From Desulfurococcales archaeon (GTDB taxonomy: Archaea > Thermoproteota > Thermoprotei_A > Sulfolobales > NBVN01), in assembly GCA_015521325.1 (NCBI GenBank), contig WAOK01000079.1, forward strand, positions 1 through 62,328: a stretch of 62,328 nucleotides of DNA, written 5' to 3'. This document shows, one piece after another, positions 8,997 through 17,809 of this stretch. A program made the position numbers and the translations under genes. Positions within the stretch are counted from its first letter, which is position 1; each line of letters starts with the position of its first letter. The notes under the pieces were generated by a model that was given only the letters and a program-made list of their open reading frames with translations, was not told the origin of the DNA and ran no database searches.

Positions 8997-9680
8997 CTAT
9001 TCTACTAACCTGTACTCTCGGCCAGCATACAGGTAAACCCTGCCCTCCCTCATAAGTTCGTCAAGCAACATTTTCTCGCCTGATGAAAGCTTTCTTGCGA
9101 CGGTAACAGGTAGCGGGAACCTCCTCTTAAACCTCTCTAAGAACTCCGGATCAACGACGTACTGCCCAACAATCACAACATCACCCCTCGCCACATACGT
9201 CTCAAGCGGGAAGGACGCTATAGCCCTAGCCCTCGATACCGGCACTATGCCTATCTCCTTAACCTCAGCAATCAGCCGATCACTACTCTTCACACCCTTA
9301 TCAACACCGATCTGTTTCCTTCGACCTTGAAGTCCCATCAGTAGTTCCCGGACCTGCTCCTCAAGCTTCTCAACCCTCGCCTTGAGCTCCTCTAACTCTT
9401 TCCTTAACTCACTCATTTCATTACTTAGTGCCGCGTGGCCTTCCTCAGATCCTTTAAGGGTTATGCCGTATGTGCTGGGAGGCGCTACCCTCGCCACATA
9501 ACCCTTAGAGGATCTAACTACATATCCCTCCTCCCTTAACTTGTATATTATTCTTCTAACCTCCCAGATAGGCATTCCCAAAGCATCTGCTATTTCCCTA
9601 GGCGTCACACCTGGGTTATCCCTGATAAACGCTAGCACCATGTTAAGGGCTTCGTCGTCCCTGCTCATCTCCATCCACAC
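8997..9680 (-). CDS. Winged-helix protein with coiled coil, unknown target
   Basis: Protein of 227 residues. Residues ~8-62 form a winged helix (NPGVTPREIADALGMPIWEV is the recognition region, followed by an EEGYVVRSSKGYVAR wing). Residues ~88-120 are a heptad-rich coiled coil (MSELRKELEELKARVEKLEE), implying a dimer. The C-terminal ~90 residues (DRLIAEVKEIGIVPVSRARA onward) form an unrecognised domain. Start is uncertain: GTG at 9680 and ATGs at 9674 and 9668 are all possible, and a TATA-like CTAATTTT at 9707-9700 suggests a leaderless message. It is convergent with the glyA-amidohydrolase pair, so it is not in that operon. Confidence 0.78.
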   Translation of the reverse strand: MWMEMSRDDEALNMVLAFIRDNPGVTPREIADALGMPIWEVRRIIYKLREEGYVVRSSKGYVARVAPPSTYGITLKGSEEGHAALSNEMSELRKELEELKARVEKLEEQVRELLMGLQGRRKQIGVDKGVKSSDRLIAEVKEIGIVPVSRARAIASFPLETYVARGDVVIVGQYVVDPEFLERFKRRFPLPVTVARKLSSGEKMLLDELMREGRVYLYAGREYRLVE

Positions 9681-9794
9681 TAAATTTTAGGTTACTAAGA
9701 AAATTAGGTTCGGTGGACTGAGACGCCCAGGAGAGAGGAATTAATAAGGACAATACTCGAGGAGGTGGAACTCAGTGCAGACCCCTGGAGAAAG

Positions 9795-10028
9795 ATGGCA
9801 TTCTACTCAGATAGAGAGGTGGTGGCGATCATGGACGGGGTCTATGCGAGGTGGGAGGAGAGCGGGAGAATAGGGGAGCCGCTAGACTACGCCACCGACG
9901 AAGAGCTCGAGATCCTGGCTAGAAAAGCTGAGGCCGTCGGGGGTGTGGTGTCGAGAGGCGACATCAACCAGGTCATGCTGAGAGCTGCCTACGGGGCCGT
10001 GAAGTGGAAGGAGGAAGAGGAGGAGTGA
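9795..10028 (+). CDS. Small acidic hypothetical protein
   Basis: About 77 residues from the ATG at 9795 (MAFYSDREVVAIMDGVYARW), or 87 if read from a GTG at 9765. GGAG just before the ATG and a TATA-like TTAATAAGG at 9741-9749 favour the shorter form. The protein is helical and ends in a run of glutamates. No family was recognised. It runs convergently into serS, whose stop codon lies one base beyond its own. Confidence 0.55.
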   Translation: MAFYSDREVVAIMDGVYARWEESGRIGEPLDYATDEELEILARKAEAVGGVVSRGDINQVMLRAAYGAVKWKEEEEE

Positions 10029-10029
10029 C

Positions 10030-11406
10030 CTACCTCTTCTTCCTCGGGCAGATGCGGTCCTTCGGCGCTGCCTTGAATGGCTCCAGGTACTTACGCAGTA
10101 CCTTAGGTATCTCGACACAACCCTCTTCATCCTGGAAGTTCTCTAGTATGGCCGTTATTGTTCTCGTGCTCGCTATGGCCGTCGAGTTCAGCATGTGCAC
10201 GTAGCCCTCTGTCTCCCCGCTCTTTGCCCTATACCTCACCTTGAGCCAGTACGCCTGCCAATCCGTTACGTTACTACAGCTCACCAACTCGCGGAACCTG
10301 CCCTGGGCAGGGTACCAGGCCTCGAGGTCGTACTTCATCGCTGCCCTCAGGTTCAGCTCCCCGGACGCTATGTTGACCACGCGGAAGGGTACCCCCAGAC
10401 CACGGAATAGCTCCTCAGCGTTGCCTATAAGCTCGTTGAAGTACTTCCAAGATTCCTCCGGCAGGGTATACGCGAACTGCTCCACCTTATGGAACTGATG
10501 CACCCTGAATACGCCCTTCAGGTCCCTGTTGGCGGCACCCGCTTCCCTCCTGAAGCAGGGGCTCACGCCCACATACAGCAACGGCAGTTCCTCCTTAGGG
10601 ATGGACTCGCCCGCATGGAGCGCTGCCAGCGGATGCTCCGCCGTCGCTATGAGGTAGAGGTCCTCACCCTCTATCTTGTAGAGAGCGTCCTTGAACGCCT
10701 CGAATTCCTCAACCGCTTGCATGAACTTACCCTTAAGCATATAGGGCGGCAGGACGAGCCTGTACCCCTTGGCCGTCAGGTGGTCCATGGCGTAGGTGAG
10801 GAGGGCGAAGTCCAGCCACACCAGGTCATCGAAGAGGTAGTAGAACCTGGACCCCGCGACCTCGCCAGCCTTAAGTGTGTCGCCGAGACCCAGAACGTTC
10901 TCAAGCATGTCTGCGTGACCCACTATCTCCCTGTCAGTCACCTCGTACTCCATTGACACTCCCTTACCCTCAGTCTCCGCCAGGAAAGCCTCCAGGTGTT
11001 TCCTCTGAACGAGAGCCTTACCCCACACCCTAACGACCGCGTTGTAGGTCTCGTCGGGGCCCACGGGTACAGAGGGGTGGAGGAGCGAGGGCATCATCTT
11101 GAGGAGCCTGAGCCTCTCCTCCTGAAGCGCCCTAAACCTCGCCTCGAGCTCGTCAATGAGTTGCTTAAGCCTCTTGGCCTCCTCTATGAGCCTCTTCCTC
11201 TCACCACCCTTGGTCTTCGGGATCTCCCTAGTGACTAGGTTGCGCCTATGCCTGGCATCATCAAGCTCCTTATGAACTCGTCTCCACTCACTATCAACCT
11301 CTAAGAACTTGTCGACAAGACCCACATCCATGAATCGTTTCCTCAGGTTCTCACGCATTATGTCGGGGTTCTCTCGCAGGGCCTCAAGCACCGACCACGT
11401 GGGCAT
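10030..11406 (-). CDS. serS: Seryl-tRNA synthetase
   Basis: Class II aminoacyl-tRNA synthetase that charges tRNA-Ser. The 458 residues have the long N-terminal antiparallel coiled-coil arm (about 30-115, rich in KRLKQLIDELEARF-type heptads) that binds the tRNA variable arm, then the catalytic core with TAEHPLAAL near 252, the motif 2 segment FRREAGAANRDLKGVFRVHQ, and a C-terminal STAIASTRTITAILEN motif 3. This is the common bacterial/archaeal type, not the rare methanogen type. It follows the lhr gene by 36 bases on the same strand and is probably cotranscribed with it. Confidence 0.97.
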   Translation of the reverse strand: MPTWSVLEALRENPDIMRENLRKRFMDVGLVDKFLEVDSEWRRVHKELDDARHRRNLVTREIPKTKGGERKRLIEEAKRLKQLIDELEARFRALQEERLRLLKMMPSLLHPSVPVGPDETYNAVVRVWGKALVQRKHLEAFLAETEGKGVSMEYEVTDREIVGHADMLENVLGLGDTLKAGEVAGSRFYYLFDDLVWLDFALLTYAMDHLTAKGYRLVLPPYMLKGKFMQAVEEFEAFKDALYKIEGEDLYLIATAEHPLAALHAGESIPKEELPLLYVGVSPCFRREAGAANRDLKGVFRVHQFHKVEQFAYTLPEESWKYFNELIGNAEELFRGLGVPFRVVNIASGELNLRAAMKYDLEAWYPAQGRFRELVSCSNVTDWQAYWLKVRYRAKSGETEGYVHMLNSTAIASTRTITAILENFQDEEGCVEIPKVLRKYLEPFKAAPKDRICPRKKR

Positions 11407-11442
11407 ACCTCACTACCGAAACCATGTGAGCTAATCTACTTA

Positions 11443-14343
11443 TTACTTATCCTTACTGACCACTGCCCCCTTCCTCGCCCAGAACCTCCTTGTTGCCAGG
11501 TACCTCCTCTCAGCCAGGTATATCATGTAGTAGAAATCATCGCCAGAGTAACCGAGGATCCTCTTAGCTGTTTCCGGCCCTACCCCTCTACCAGCAAGCG
11601 CCTCAACGGCTCTCCTACCGAAGTAAGATATCAGCTCCGCACTCCTGAAGACGTACTTTATGTCCTCATCTGCCTTAACCCTAGCCCTACGGCCCTGCCT
11701 GATGAACGCCCTGACCTTCTTCAGTAACTCTCTATCATCGTATCTTGGGAGGAGCCCGACAAACATCTTCCCGCACTTCTCACACCTTATCACATCTGGG
11801 AGAAACGCCACCCTCGTGTTCCAGCTGAAACCACACAGCAGACAAACTAGGGTGACATCCTTTCGTCTCACACGCTCCTTCACAGCCCTCACAACGAGCT
11901 CCTTCGGTATCATAGGGGCGACCGTGTCCACCCTCTCGACCCACATAACATTCCTGAGCAGTGACCGCGCGATGGGAGAGAACTCCGAGACCGTTAATTC
12001 CCTTACCCTCCCTTTACTGAGCACCTTGCCAAGGAAGCGCTTGAGCAGCGACACATCAGCGTACCTAGTGAAAACCTCGTTAATGACCTCCCTATCAACT
12101 ACGGAGCCATCACACGCTTTCCTCATGAATTGCCTCAGCACAGCCGCGGCGTTCTTTGGGCTGACACGGATAAGTGTACCCATCCGGGTCAAGACACGGT
12201 ATAACACAATCCTGTACATATCGCTCCTGCAGACCTCCTGCCTCACTATGTCCTCAACATCGCTCGCCGTTACTGAGCCGAGCATCTCAGCCAAGCTCTC
12301 GCGCACACCCCTCGGAACCTCTCTCACCCATGAGACGAAGACACCATAGGGTGTGACCGCGTGGCCCCTGGGCCGGGCACCTGACTCCCTTAAGAGGCCC
12401 TCGATGAGGTGTGCCAGGGCTCTGTTACCTCTGTGCCCAAGGCATGAGTGAATGAATGCGTCGAATCTCCCCTCCTTCTCCGAAATCTCTATCACGAGTT
12501 CATCAGGCCCAGGGAGCGGGTACCCTCTCCTCACTTGCTCGGAGAGAACCTGGATCACTGACTTAAGCGGGTCATAACCCTGCTGCGAGGTACCTACACT
12601 TATTCTGGAGTAGTGAGATGGCAGCTTCCCATTCTTTAGAAGGAACCTCCGGAGAGCGCATACCTCTCTAGCAACACCCCTCTCGACGGGTATGGTCTCA
12701 CCTGACCACCTCGGAATGTCCGCCTCAGCACCCCTGAGTTCCTCAACGTATATGCGCCGTGAGTCGTGTTCGACAGAAATAACGCCCCAAGCGCGCCCAG
12801 CCAGAACTATTGCAGGGAACTCGTCCATGTCCCCCGCCTTTCGCGAAAGGTAAGCCGCAACGAAGTCCTCATCGAGTTCACCTATCTTTCTGTCGCTTAA
12901 CGCGTCGATGACGTCGTACTTCGGCGCATCAACTATCGTTGTGGTTGTCTTGTAGTAGATCTCCCCTTTCTTCGTCGGAACAAAGATATTTGACAATAGT
13001 CGAAGGAGCCTGTTCTCGGAGGCGTAGAGCGCTACCTCAAGAACCTCGCCCTCACTAAGATCGGTGAAGGGATAGGACCTGCTGATAACCCTTTCAACAT
13101 CTCTCGGATGAACCCCGCCCTCCTCAATCGCCATACCCACAACTGTGTGAAGGAGGACGTCGAGAGGCTTCATGTGGATCACTAGCGGCTCCAGATCCCC
13201 CGCAAGGCTTCTCCGCGCAATCACCAGAGATTCTAGGACATCGTGGATATCGGGCATACTAACAATAAAACCCACAGCCTTACCCCCTAAGCTGTGCCTA
13301 GACCTGCCGAGCCTCTGAAGGAACTTCACAGCCTGCCTCGGGGAACCCACCTGAACAACCACGGATATATGACCTATGTCTATCCCGAGCTCGAGGGAGG
13401 AGGTAGCGATGACTGCATCGACATCGCCCCGTCTCAAGGCATCCTCAGCAGCGAGCCTAACCTTCTTGGCGAGGCTTCCGTGATGAACCAACACTTTCAC
13501 GTTCATAGATCTGAGGAGGGCCCCCAGATGCTCCGCCATACTCCTTGTGTTAACGAAGACGAGTACCGGGCCCTTATCCCTGTACCTCTTAATGATTGAG
13601 GCGACTGCTGTGGCCCAGTCATGGTATTTCCCCATTATTAGCCTGCCCGCGCTCACGAGCACAGAGACGTCGGCGTCCCTAGCTCCAGGAACCTCCACGA
13701 CCTCCGCTGCCGGGCCCAGCCCTGCTCTCCTCGGAGAGAGGAACTCGGCCGCTCGGTCGGGCTCGCCTATGCTCGCAGAGAGCGCTATCCTTTGGGGTGT
13801 TATACCCCCTCTTCGGGTGAGGGCCGTTAGTCTCTCTAGTGTCGCGGCGAGCATGGAACCGCGCTTGCTCGTTACAAGCTCGTGAAACTCGTCGATGATG
13901 ACCCATCTCGTGCGGGACAGTATCTCCCGCATTCTTCTGTTGCTCAACATTATCGTCAAGGACTCGGGGGTGGTCACCAGCACCCTCGGCGGACTCTCCT
14001 TAATACTTCTCCTTCTGGAGAACGGAGTATCACCGTGGTAAAGGGCCACGGAAGCGCCGACGCCCTCAAAGATCCTCCTAATCCTTAGCTCGATATCCCT
14101 GTTCAGCGCCCTCAGGGGTGTCACATAAATCGCTAGCCCCCCAGCACCCCTCGCCATAAGCTCGGCGACGGGGACAACGGCTGCCTCAGTCTTCCCTGAC
14201 CCTGTGGGCGCTATGACTAGAGTGTCTGCGCCGCGCAAGATCACGGGGATAGCCTTCTCTTGAATGGGTGTCGGTTCCGCTAGTCCGAGCTCTCTCAGGA
14301 GGTCAGCAATCCTCTCCGAGATACCCAGATCTTCCCAGCGCAT
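11443..14343 (-). CDS. lhr: Lhr-family superfamily 2 helicase
   Basis: Large helicase-related protein, a 3'-5' DNA/RNA helicase implicated in repair and RNA metabolism. The 966-residue chain has a Q motif (PTPIQEKAIP), Walker A APTGSGKT (45-52), the DEFH box in WVIIDEFHEL, SASIG as motif III, and QRLGRSRHS as motif VI, followed by the winged helix and Lhr core domains. Near the C-terminus a zinc finger is visible: CLLCGFSW, then CEKCGKMF. Length and layout match the archaeal Lhr core group. It is transcribed divergently from the HerA-like gene across a 68-base gap. Confidence 0.93.
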   Translation of the reverse strand: MRWEDLGISERIADLLRELGLAEPTPIQEKAIPVILRGADTLVIAPTGSGKTEAAVVPVAELMARGAGGLAIYVTPLRALNRDIELRIRRIFEGVGASVALYHGDTPFSRRRSIKESPPRVLVTTPESLTIMLSNRRMREILSRTRWVIIDEFHELVTSKRGSMLAATLERLTALTRRGGITPQRIALSASIGEPDRAAEFLSPRRAGLGPAAEVVEVPGARDADVSVLVSAGRLIMGKYHDWATAVASIIKRYRDKGPVLVFVNTRSMAEHLGALLRSMNVKVLVHHGSLAKKVRLAAEDALRRGDVDAVIATSSLELGIDIGHISVVVQVGSPRQAVKFLQRLGRSRHSLGGKAVGFIVSMPDIHDVLESLVIARRSLAGDLEPLVIHMKPLDVLLHTVVGMAIEEGGVHPRDVERVISRSYPFTDLSEGEVLEVALYASENRLLRLLSNIFVPTKKGEIYYKTTTTIVDAPKYDVIDALSDRKIGELDEDFVAAYLSRKAGDMDEFPAIVLAGRAWGVISVEHDSRRIYVEELRGAEADIPRWSGETIPVERGVAREVCALRRFLLKNGKLPSHYSRISVGTSQQGYDPLKSVIQVLSEQVRRGYPLPGPDELVIEISEKEGRFDAFIHSCLGHRGNRALAHLIEGLLRESGARPRGHAVTPYGVFVSWVREVPRGVRESLAEMLGSVTASDVEDIVRQEVCRSDMYRIVLYRVLTRMGTLIRVSPKNAAAVLRQFMRKACDGSVVDREVINEVFTRYADVSLLKRFLGKVLSKGRVRELTVSEFSPIARSLLRNVMWVERVDTVAPMIPKELVVRAVKERVRRKDVTLVCLLCGFSWNTRVAFLPDVIRCEKCGKMFVGLLPRYDDRELLKKVRAFIRQGRRARVKADEDIKYVFRSAELISYFGRRAVEALAGRGVGPETAKRILGYSGDDFYYMIYLAERRYLATRRFWARKGAVVSKDK

Positions 14344-14376
14344 ACCCTGCCCTGCCTTCGTGATTGGTCATACCAG

Positions 14377-14387
14377 AGTTAATTATC
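14377..14387. promoter_or_regulatory. Shared, nearly symmetrical TATA box for divergent lhr and HerA-like genes
   Basis: AGTTAATTATC lies midway in the 68-base gap. Its TTAATTA core reads well on both strands. Counting about 26 bases each way puts initiation near 14356 for lhr (start 14343) and 14408 for the HerA-like gene (start 14412, essentially leaderless). Confidence 0.45.
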
Positions 14388-14411
14388 TGTTAATGCCTCA
14401 ATAGAGCAGGT

Positions 14412-15983
14412 ATGCGAGCACGCTCATTAATAGCGGGAGCGGGTTCCGCTGTCGTGCTCTCAACGATATTCTTAGGCATTCATAAAGACCTTGTTACCCA
14501 AGCCGCCTCCTTACTGATCGCTGGTTTACTGGCTATCGCGAGTGGAAGTCCGGCTGCTTTCCTGGCAGGGTTATTAGTCGTATGTAATACTGCGCTTGTG
14601 AGGGAAGCGTCTGTTCTAACGGTTCTCAGTGCCTATATTGCACCCTACTTAGTGTCTGTGGCCGTGATCGCTAAGTTCTGGAGGATCCCTTTCTCACTAA
14701 GGGGGGTAGGTGTTTGGAGGGCACATCTAGCATCGGCGCTTATCTGCGTTGGTGCTTCACTAGTAACCCTGGGAAGCATCTACGTTCTGGGCGCCGATCA
14801 GGCACTCACGGTAATATCCCCCTATGGCTCACCTGAGCAGCTGCTCTCGGTACTGGTGCTTTCGGCTGTTGTCGGCGTCTCTTTGAGTAACAGCGGACTG
14901 GTCATCGCCTTCCTGGCTGGATTGGTGGTACCGTTGTTTTCACCTCTCTCGGTGCTGATAGCTTCTGCGGGCCCGCATAGGCTCGTCGAGATCGCGGAGG
15001 GCGGTGTAGTGGTTGGGGAACTTACCGGAATAATAGAAGAGGGCGGTGTACGAGAGACTAAAGGACATGCTGCACTCGATTTCAGCGGGGCAGGAAATCA
15101 TACAGTAATCATTGGAGCTACAGGCACGGGGAAGTCGAGACTCATTAAGAGTATTGCTAAGGGGTTGCGGTCAAGAGGCTACGGTGTTGTCCTAATCGAC
15201 ACGCACGGCGAGCATTCGGAGATCGATGGCTCTATCTCACTCACACCGAGAGAGATAAGATTGGACTTAGCCTCCGGGGGTAAACAAGAGATCGATGACA
15301 TCACGGACATAATCAGCGAGGCATTCAGGCTAGGTCCCCTCCAGAGAGCAGTTCTCCATGAAGCGATGACGAATGTGTACGAAAGGAACAACGGTTCGCT
15401 CTCACTTAATGACGTTGTTGAGGAGCTGTCGTCAGAGCCCTCAACCCCGGTAAAACGGAGCCTGACCTCGTACCTCAGGTCGTTGTCAAAGTACTTCAGT
15501 GAGAGCGGAGTCGGTGTTCAAGAGCTCCTTAAGCCAGGCGCGATACATGTCATTGATATCTCGGGCCTAGGGCACATAACTGCTCGGGTCTTTGCGGACA
15601 TCCTTCTGCGATCGATAATCTATAGTGCGATGAGACGTCCCTCTGGGGTTGTGGTGATAGTTGAGGAAGCTCATAGGTTCATAGGCGGTCGTGCCACCGC
15701 GTTAGGGCGCCTCTTTAGGGAAGGAAGGAAGTTCGGTATCACAGCAGTAATTACTACCCAGAGCCCCACGGACCTTCCCAGCGATGTTTACGTGAACTCA
15801 CGGTACATAATATCATTCTCAGTAACCGACGCTAGAGGGGCGAACTATCTCGCACAGACTATATCCGGAGGATCTAGGGCCACCTACGTAGGTGTTAGGA
15901 AAGTGCTGACAAGGCTGAAGAGAGGGGAAGCACTATTGTGGGATAGAGAAAGCGATCACATATACATACTGAGGACTTTCTGA
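14412..15983 (+). CDS. HerA/FtsK-like ATPase with a polytopic membrane N-terminus
   Basis: The 523-residue protein has two parts. Residues 1-187 are strongly hydrophobic and form about six membrane spans. Residues ~195-523 are a HerA (DUF87)-type ring ATPase: Walker A GATGTGKS at 235-242, VVLIDTHGEHSEI just after, Walker B VVVIVEEAHRF near 415, and the sensor region ITTQSP near 446. HerA proteins pump or process DNA ends with NurA or act as conjugation/secretion motors. Membrane anchoring implies a motor fixed in the membrane, for example for DNA transfer or chromosome handling. No NurA, Mre11 or Rad50 gene is adjacent. Function is inferred from the family only. Confidence 0.82.
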   Translation: MRARSLIAGAGSAVVLSTIFLGIHKDLVTQAASLLIAGLLAIASGSPAAFLAGLLVVCNTALVREASVLTVLSAYIAPYLVSVAVIAKFWRIPFSLRGVGVWRAHLASALICVGASLVTLGSIYVLGADQALTVISPYGSPEQLLSVLVLSAVVGVSLSNSGLVIAFLAGLVVPLFSPLSVLIASAGPHRLVEIAEGGVVVGELTGIIEEGGVRETKGHAALDFSGAGNHTVIIGATGTGKSRLIKSIAKGLRSRGYGVVLIDTHGEHSEIDGSISLTPREIRLDLASGGKQEIDDITDIISEAFRLGPLQRAVLHEAMTNVYERNNGSLSLNDVVEELSSEPSTPVKRSLTSYLRSLSKYFSESGVGVQELLKPGAIHVIDISGLGHITARVFADILLRSIIYSAMRRPSGVVVIVEEAHRFIGGRATALGRLFREGRKFGITAVITTQSPTDLPSDVYVNSRYIISFSVTDARGANYLAQTISGGSRATYVGVRKVLTRLKRGEALLWDRESDHIYILRTF

Positions 15984-16001
15984 GGTATCGCTAATGTAAC
16001 G

Positions 16002-16010
16002 CATTTAAGC
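16002..16010 (+). promoter_or_regulatory. TATA box of the Rpo13-like gene
   Basis: CATTTAAGC is placed so that initiation falls near 16032, just before GGTGG at 16034-16038 and the TTG start at 16043. Confidence 0.4.
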
Positions 16011-16042
16011 TATACACTAACTCCTTACTGAGTGGTGGTCAT

Positions 16043-16384
16043 TTGGAGAACGAGGAAACATTGATGCCCGAGGGAGAGCAGGGCGAAGAGGAGGTTGTTG
16101 AGGAGGAGGTCATAGAGAAGGAGATACTGAAGGATGAAGGAGTGATTGAGGAGGGCGAAGAGGAAGAGGAGGGGGAAGAGACAACCGACGCTGCCTTGGC
16201 AGGCGAGATTAACATAAACATTCTTGAGAATTTCATAGACATAACTGACACAATCATAGGCGTTCTTGATGGTACTGTCCCTCTTTCGACCGCGGTGTCC
16301 AAGATCTCTAAACTGAGGAGGCGTCTCCCTACCGGAGTAAGAACCAAAAGCATCAAAAAACAAGCAAAAAGGCGTAGAAAATGA
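16043..16384 (+). CDS. Candidate RNA polymerase subunit Rpo13
   Basis: Protein of 113 residues in three parts: an extremely acidic N-terminus (residues 1-48, mostly Glu), a central segment ININILENFIDITDTIIGVL plus DGTVPLSTAV predicted to form helix-turn-helix, and a lysine/arginine tail ending KKQAKRRRK. From memory of the family, Sulfolobus Rpo13 has the same order (acidic arm, short HTH with a NGKI-type turn, basic tail that touches downstream DNA) and similar length. No alignment was run, so this is a reasoned proposal. It starts with TTG after GGTGG and has its own TATA box. It is convergent with the next gene, with stop codons abutting. Confidence 0.5.
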   Translation: MENEETLMPEGEQGEEEVVEEEVIEKEILKDEGVIEEGEEEEEGEETTDAALAGEININILENFIDITDTIIGVLDGTVPLSTAVSKISKLRRRLPTGVRTKSIKKQAKRRRK

Positions 16385-16765
16385 TTACTCTATCAAGAGC
16401 TCTATTCCTGCCTCTGAAGCCGCTCTGCGAAGGAGGTCGTCGTCCACTCTCTTATCGAAGATTATGATAGCTTTATTAACGCCCTGCTCCTTCATTAGCC
16501 TTATCTTTTCGACGACAGCAACCCCTCTCACGAGATCGGCCTCACTCTTCTTCGGCGCTATGTAGTCCTTAGACCTCCTCTTCATGGTTTCATAGAACTC
16601 CTCGAAGTGCTCGAGTATCCTTATAGTATCGTTAACGTCTTCAGTGTTCCTCCCGAGAGAGTCCCTTATTGCCTTCATCAGCGCCAGAACATCCTCGACG
16701 TCACCGGTTACGTACGTGTAGCCGAGGTACTTTGAGAGCCTTACCTTGCCGCTCACGATTCTCAC
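16385..16765 (-). CDS. Conserved-looking hypothetical protein
   Basis: Protein of 126 residues with a beta-rich start (MRIVSGKVRLSKYLGYTYVTG), a charged helical middle, and a C-terminal alpha/beta stretch GVNKAIIIFDKRVDDDLLRR AASEAGIELLIE. The last part resembles a small Rossmann-like half-domain, but no family was recognised. It is divergent from the PCNA gene across 64 bases that contain promoter-like AT-rich sequence, so it may be coexpressed with replication genes; that is inference. Confidence 0.65.
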   Translation of the reverse strand: MRIVSGKVRLSKYLGYTYVTGDVEDVLALMKAIRDSLGRNTEDVNDTIRILEHFEEFYETMKRRSKDYIAPKKSEADLVRGVAVVEKIRLMKEQGVNKAIIIFDKRVDDDLLRRAASEAGIELLIE

Positions 16766-16829
16766 CGACCCTACTTATCTCACCAAGTACTTTATTGCTA
16801 ATCTGCGAGAAACGTTTGGGTAAGGAGAA

Positions 16830-17579
16830 ATGTTTAAGCTGAAGTATCCTGACGGAGCGATTTTCAAAAAGATAATGCAGGGCTCGTTGAAGCCGATAGA
16901 GGAGGTACCGATCAAGGTATCTGACACATTTCTCGTCAGGGCCCTAAGTCCGGACAAGAACATACTTGTCGAGGTGATAATCCCTCAGACAGCGTTTGAG
17001 GAGTTCGAGGTAGAGGGGGAGCAGAGCCTCACAGCGGACAGGGACGAGTTCCTCAGGTCAGTCAGGCGAGCGACTAAGAGGGACGCCGTGATCCTTGAGT
17101 ACGTGCCGGAGGAGAGGCAGATCAAGCTCACGCTTCTCAACACACGCACAGGAACCGAAAGAAGTTATTCGATCAGAGTCATGGACATAGCGAGGGAACC
17201 TGTTCAATCGCTCTCGCTGGAACTTCCTGTATCATTTAAGATACCGACCGAGGATCTGAAGAAGTTAGTCCGCGACGTGAAACTCGTGGGGGACATATTC
17301 GAGATAATATACAAAGAGGGCAGGATAGAGGTAACTGCTGAATCCGAGGGCAAGAAGTTCCACCAGGTGATGGAGCTTGACAGACCCCTCATCTCACTCA
17401 ATTCCTCTGAGTCGATGGTGTCGAGCCGATACGACGCCGACCTCCTTAAGTCTGTCTCCGCAGCGTTCGACATAGCTGACACAGCCACTGTCGAGTTCGG
17501 GCCGGATCTCCCAATGAAAATAGCGATAATGGCCGAGGACGGTACCCAAGTAACTTACTGGATCGCTTCAAGGGCTTAA
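16830..17579 (+). CDS. pcn: DNA sliding clamp PCNA, first copy
   Basis: Ring-shaped processivity factor that tethers polymerase, FEN1, ligase and other partners to DNA. The 249 residues start MFKLKYPDGAIFKKIMQG and show the two-fold clamp pattern, with conserved DRDEFLRSVRRA in the first half and DLPMKIAIMAEDGTQVTYWI at the C-terminal strand. A second, clearly different PCNA is encoded at 52202-52957, so the clamp may be a heterotrimer as in other crenarchaea; a third paralog would lie outside this window. GGAG precedes the ATG. The stop overlaps the convergent winged-helix gene by four bases. Confidence 0.93.
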   Translation: MFKLKYPDGAIFKKIMQGSLKPIEEVPIKVSDTFLVRALSPDKNILVEVIIPQTAFEEFEVEGEQSLTADRDEFLRSVRRATKRDAVILEYVPEERQIKLTLLNTRTGTERSYSIRVMDIAREPVQSLSLELPVSFKIPTEDLKKLVRDVKLVGDIFEIIYKEGRIEVTAESEGKKFHQVMELDRPLISLNSSESMVSSRYDADLLKSVSAAFDIADTATVEFGPDLPMKIAIMAEDGTQVTYWIASRA

Positions 17580-17809
17580 GGACTTAGCCGAAACACGAAA
17601 ACGTTTTTGCTTCCCCCTGACCCGGGCACCTTGAGCACCAAACCCTCCCGAACTAGGTAGGCGAGTACCTCTCGGATCAGTGTTGGCGTCACTGAGCACT
17701 CGGTCATACGCTCAACTCCCTCTATTATCTCTCTCGAAGTGAGTGATCCTGCTTCCCTCAAAAAGGTGATTATTATTTTGACTACGTCATCTCTTCCGCA
17801 TCCACTCAT
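17576..17809 (-). CDS. Small winged-helix protein
   Basis: Protein of 77 residues that is almost entirely one winged helix: a helix DDVVKIIITFLREAG, SLTSREIIEGVE, a recognition-type helix TPTLIREVLAYLVREG, and a wing LVLKVPGSGGSKNVFVF. It starts at an ATG overlapping the stop of the aminotransferase gene (ATGA), so the two are coupled, and it could be a regulator of that operon. It is not a close match to any named regulator I recognise. Confidence 0.75.
   Translation of the reverse strand: MSGCGRDDVVKIIITFLREAGSLTSREIIEGVERMTECSVTPTLIREVLAYLVREGLVLKVPGSGGSKNVFVFRLSP

Noticed and set aside
11660-12349. Long antisense ORF inside lhr
   Set aside because: It mirrors the codon structure of lhr, has Ser/Leu-rich low-information sequence and no family features.
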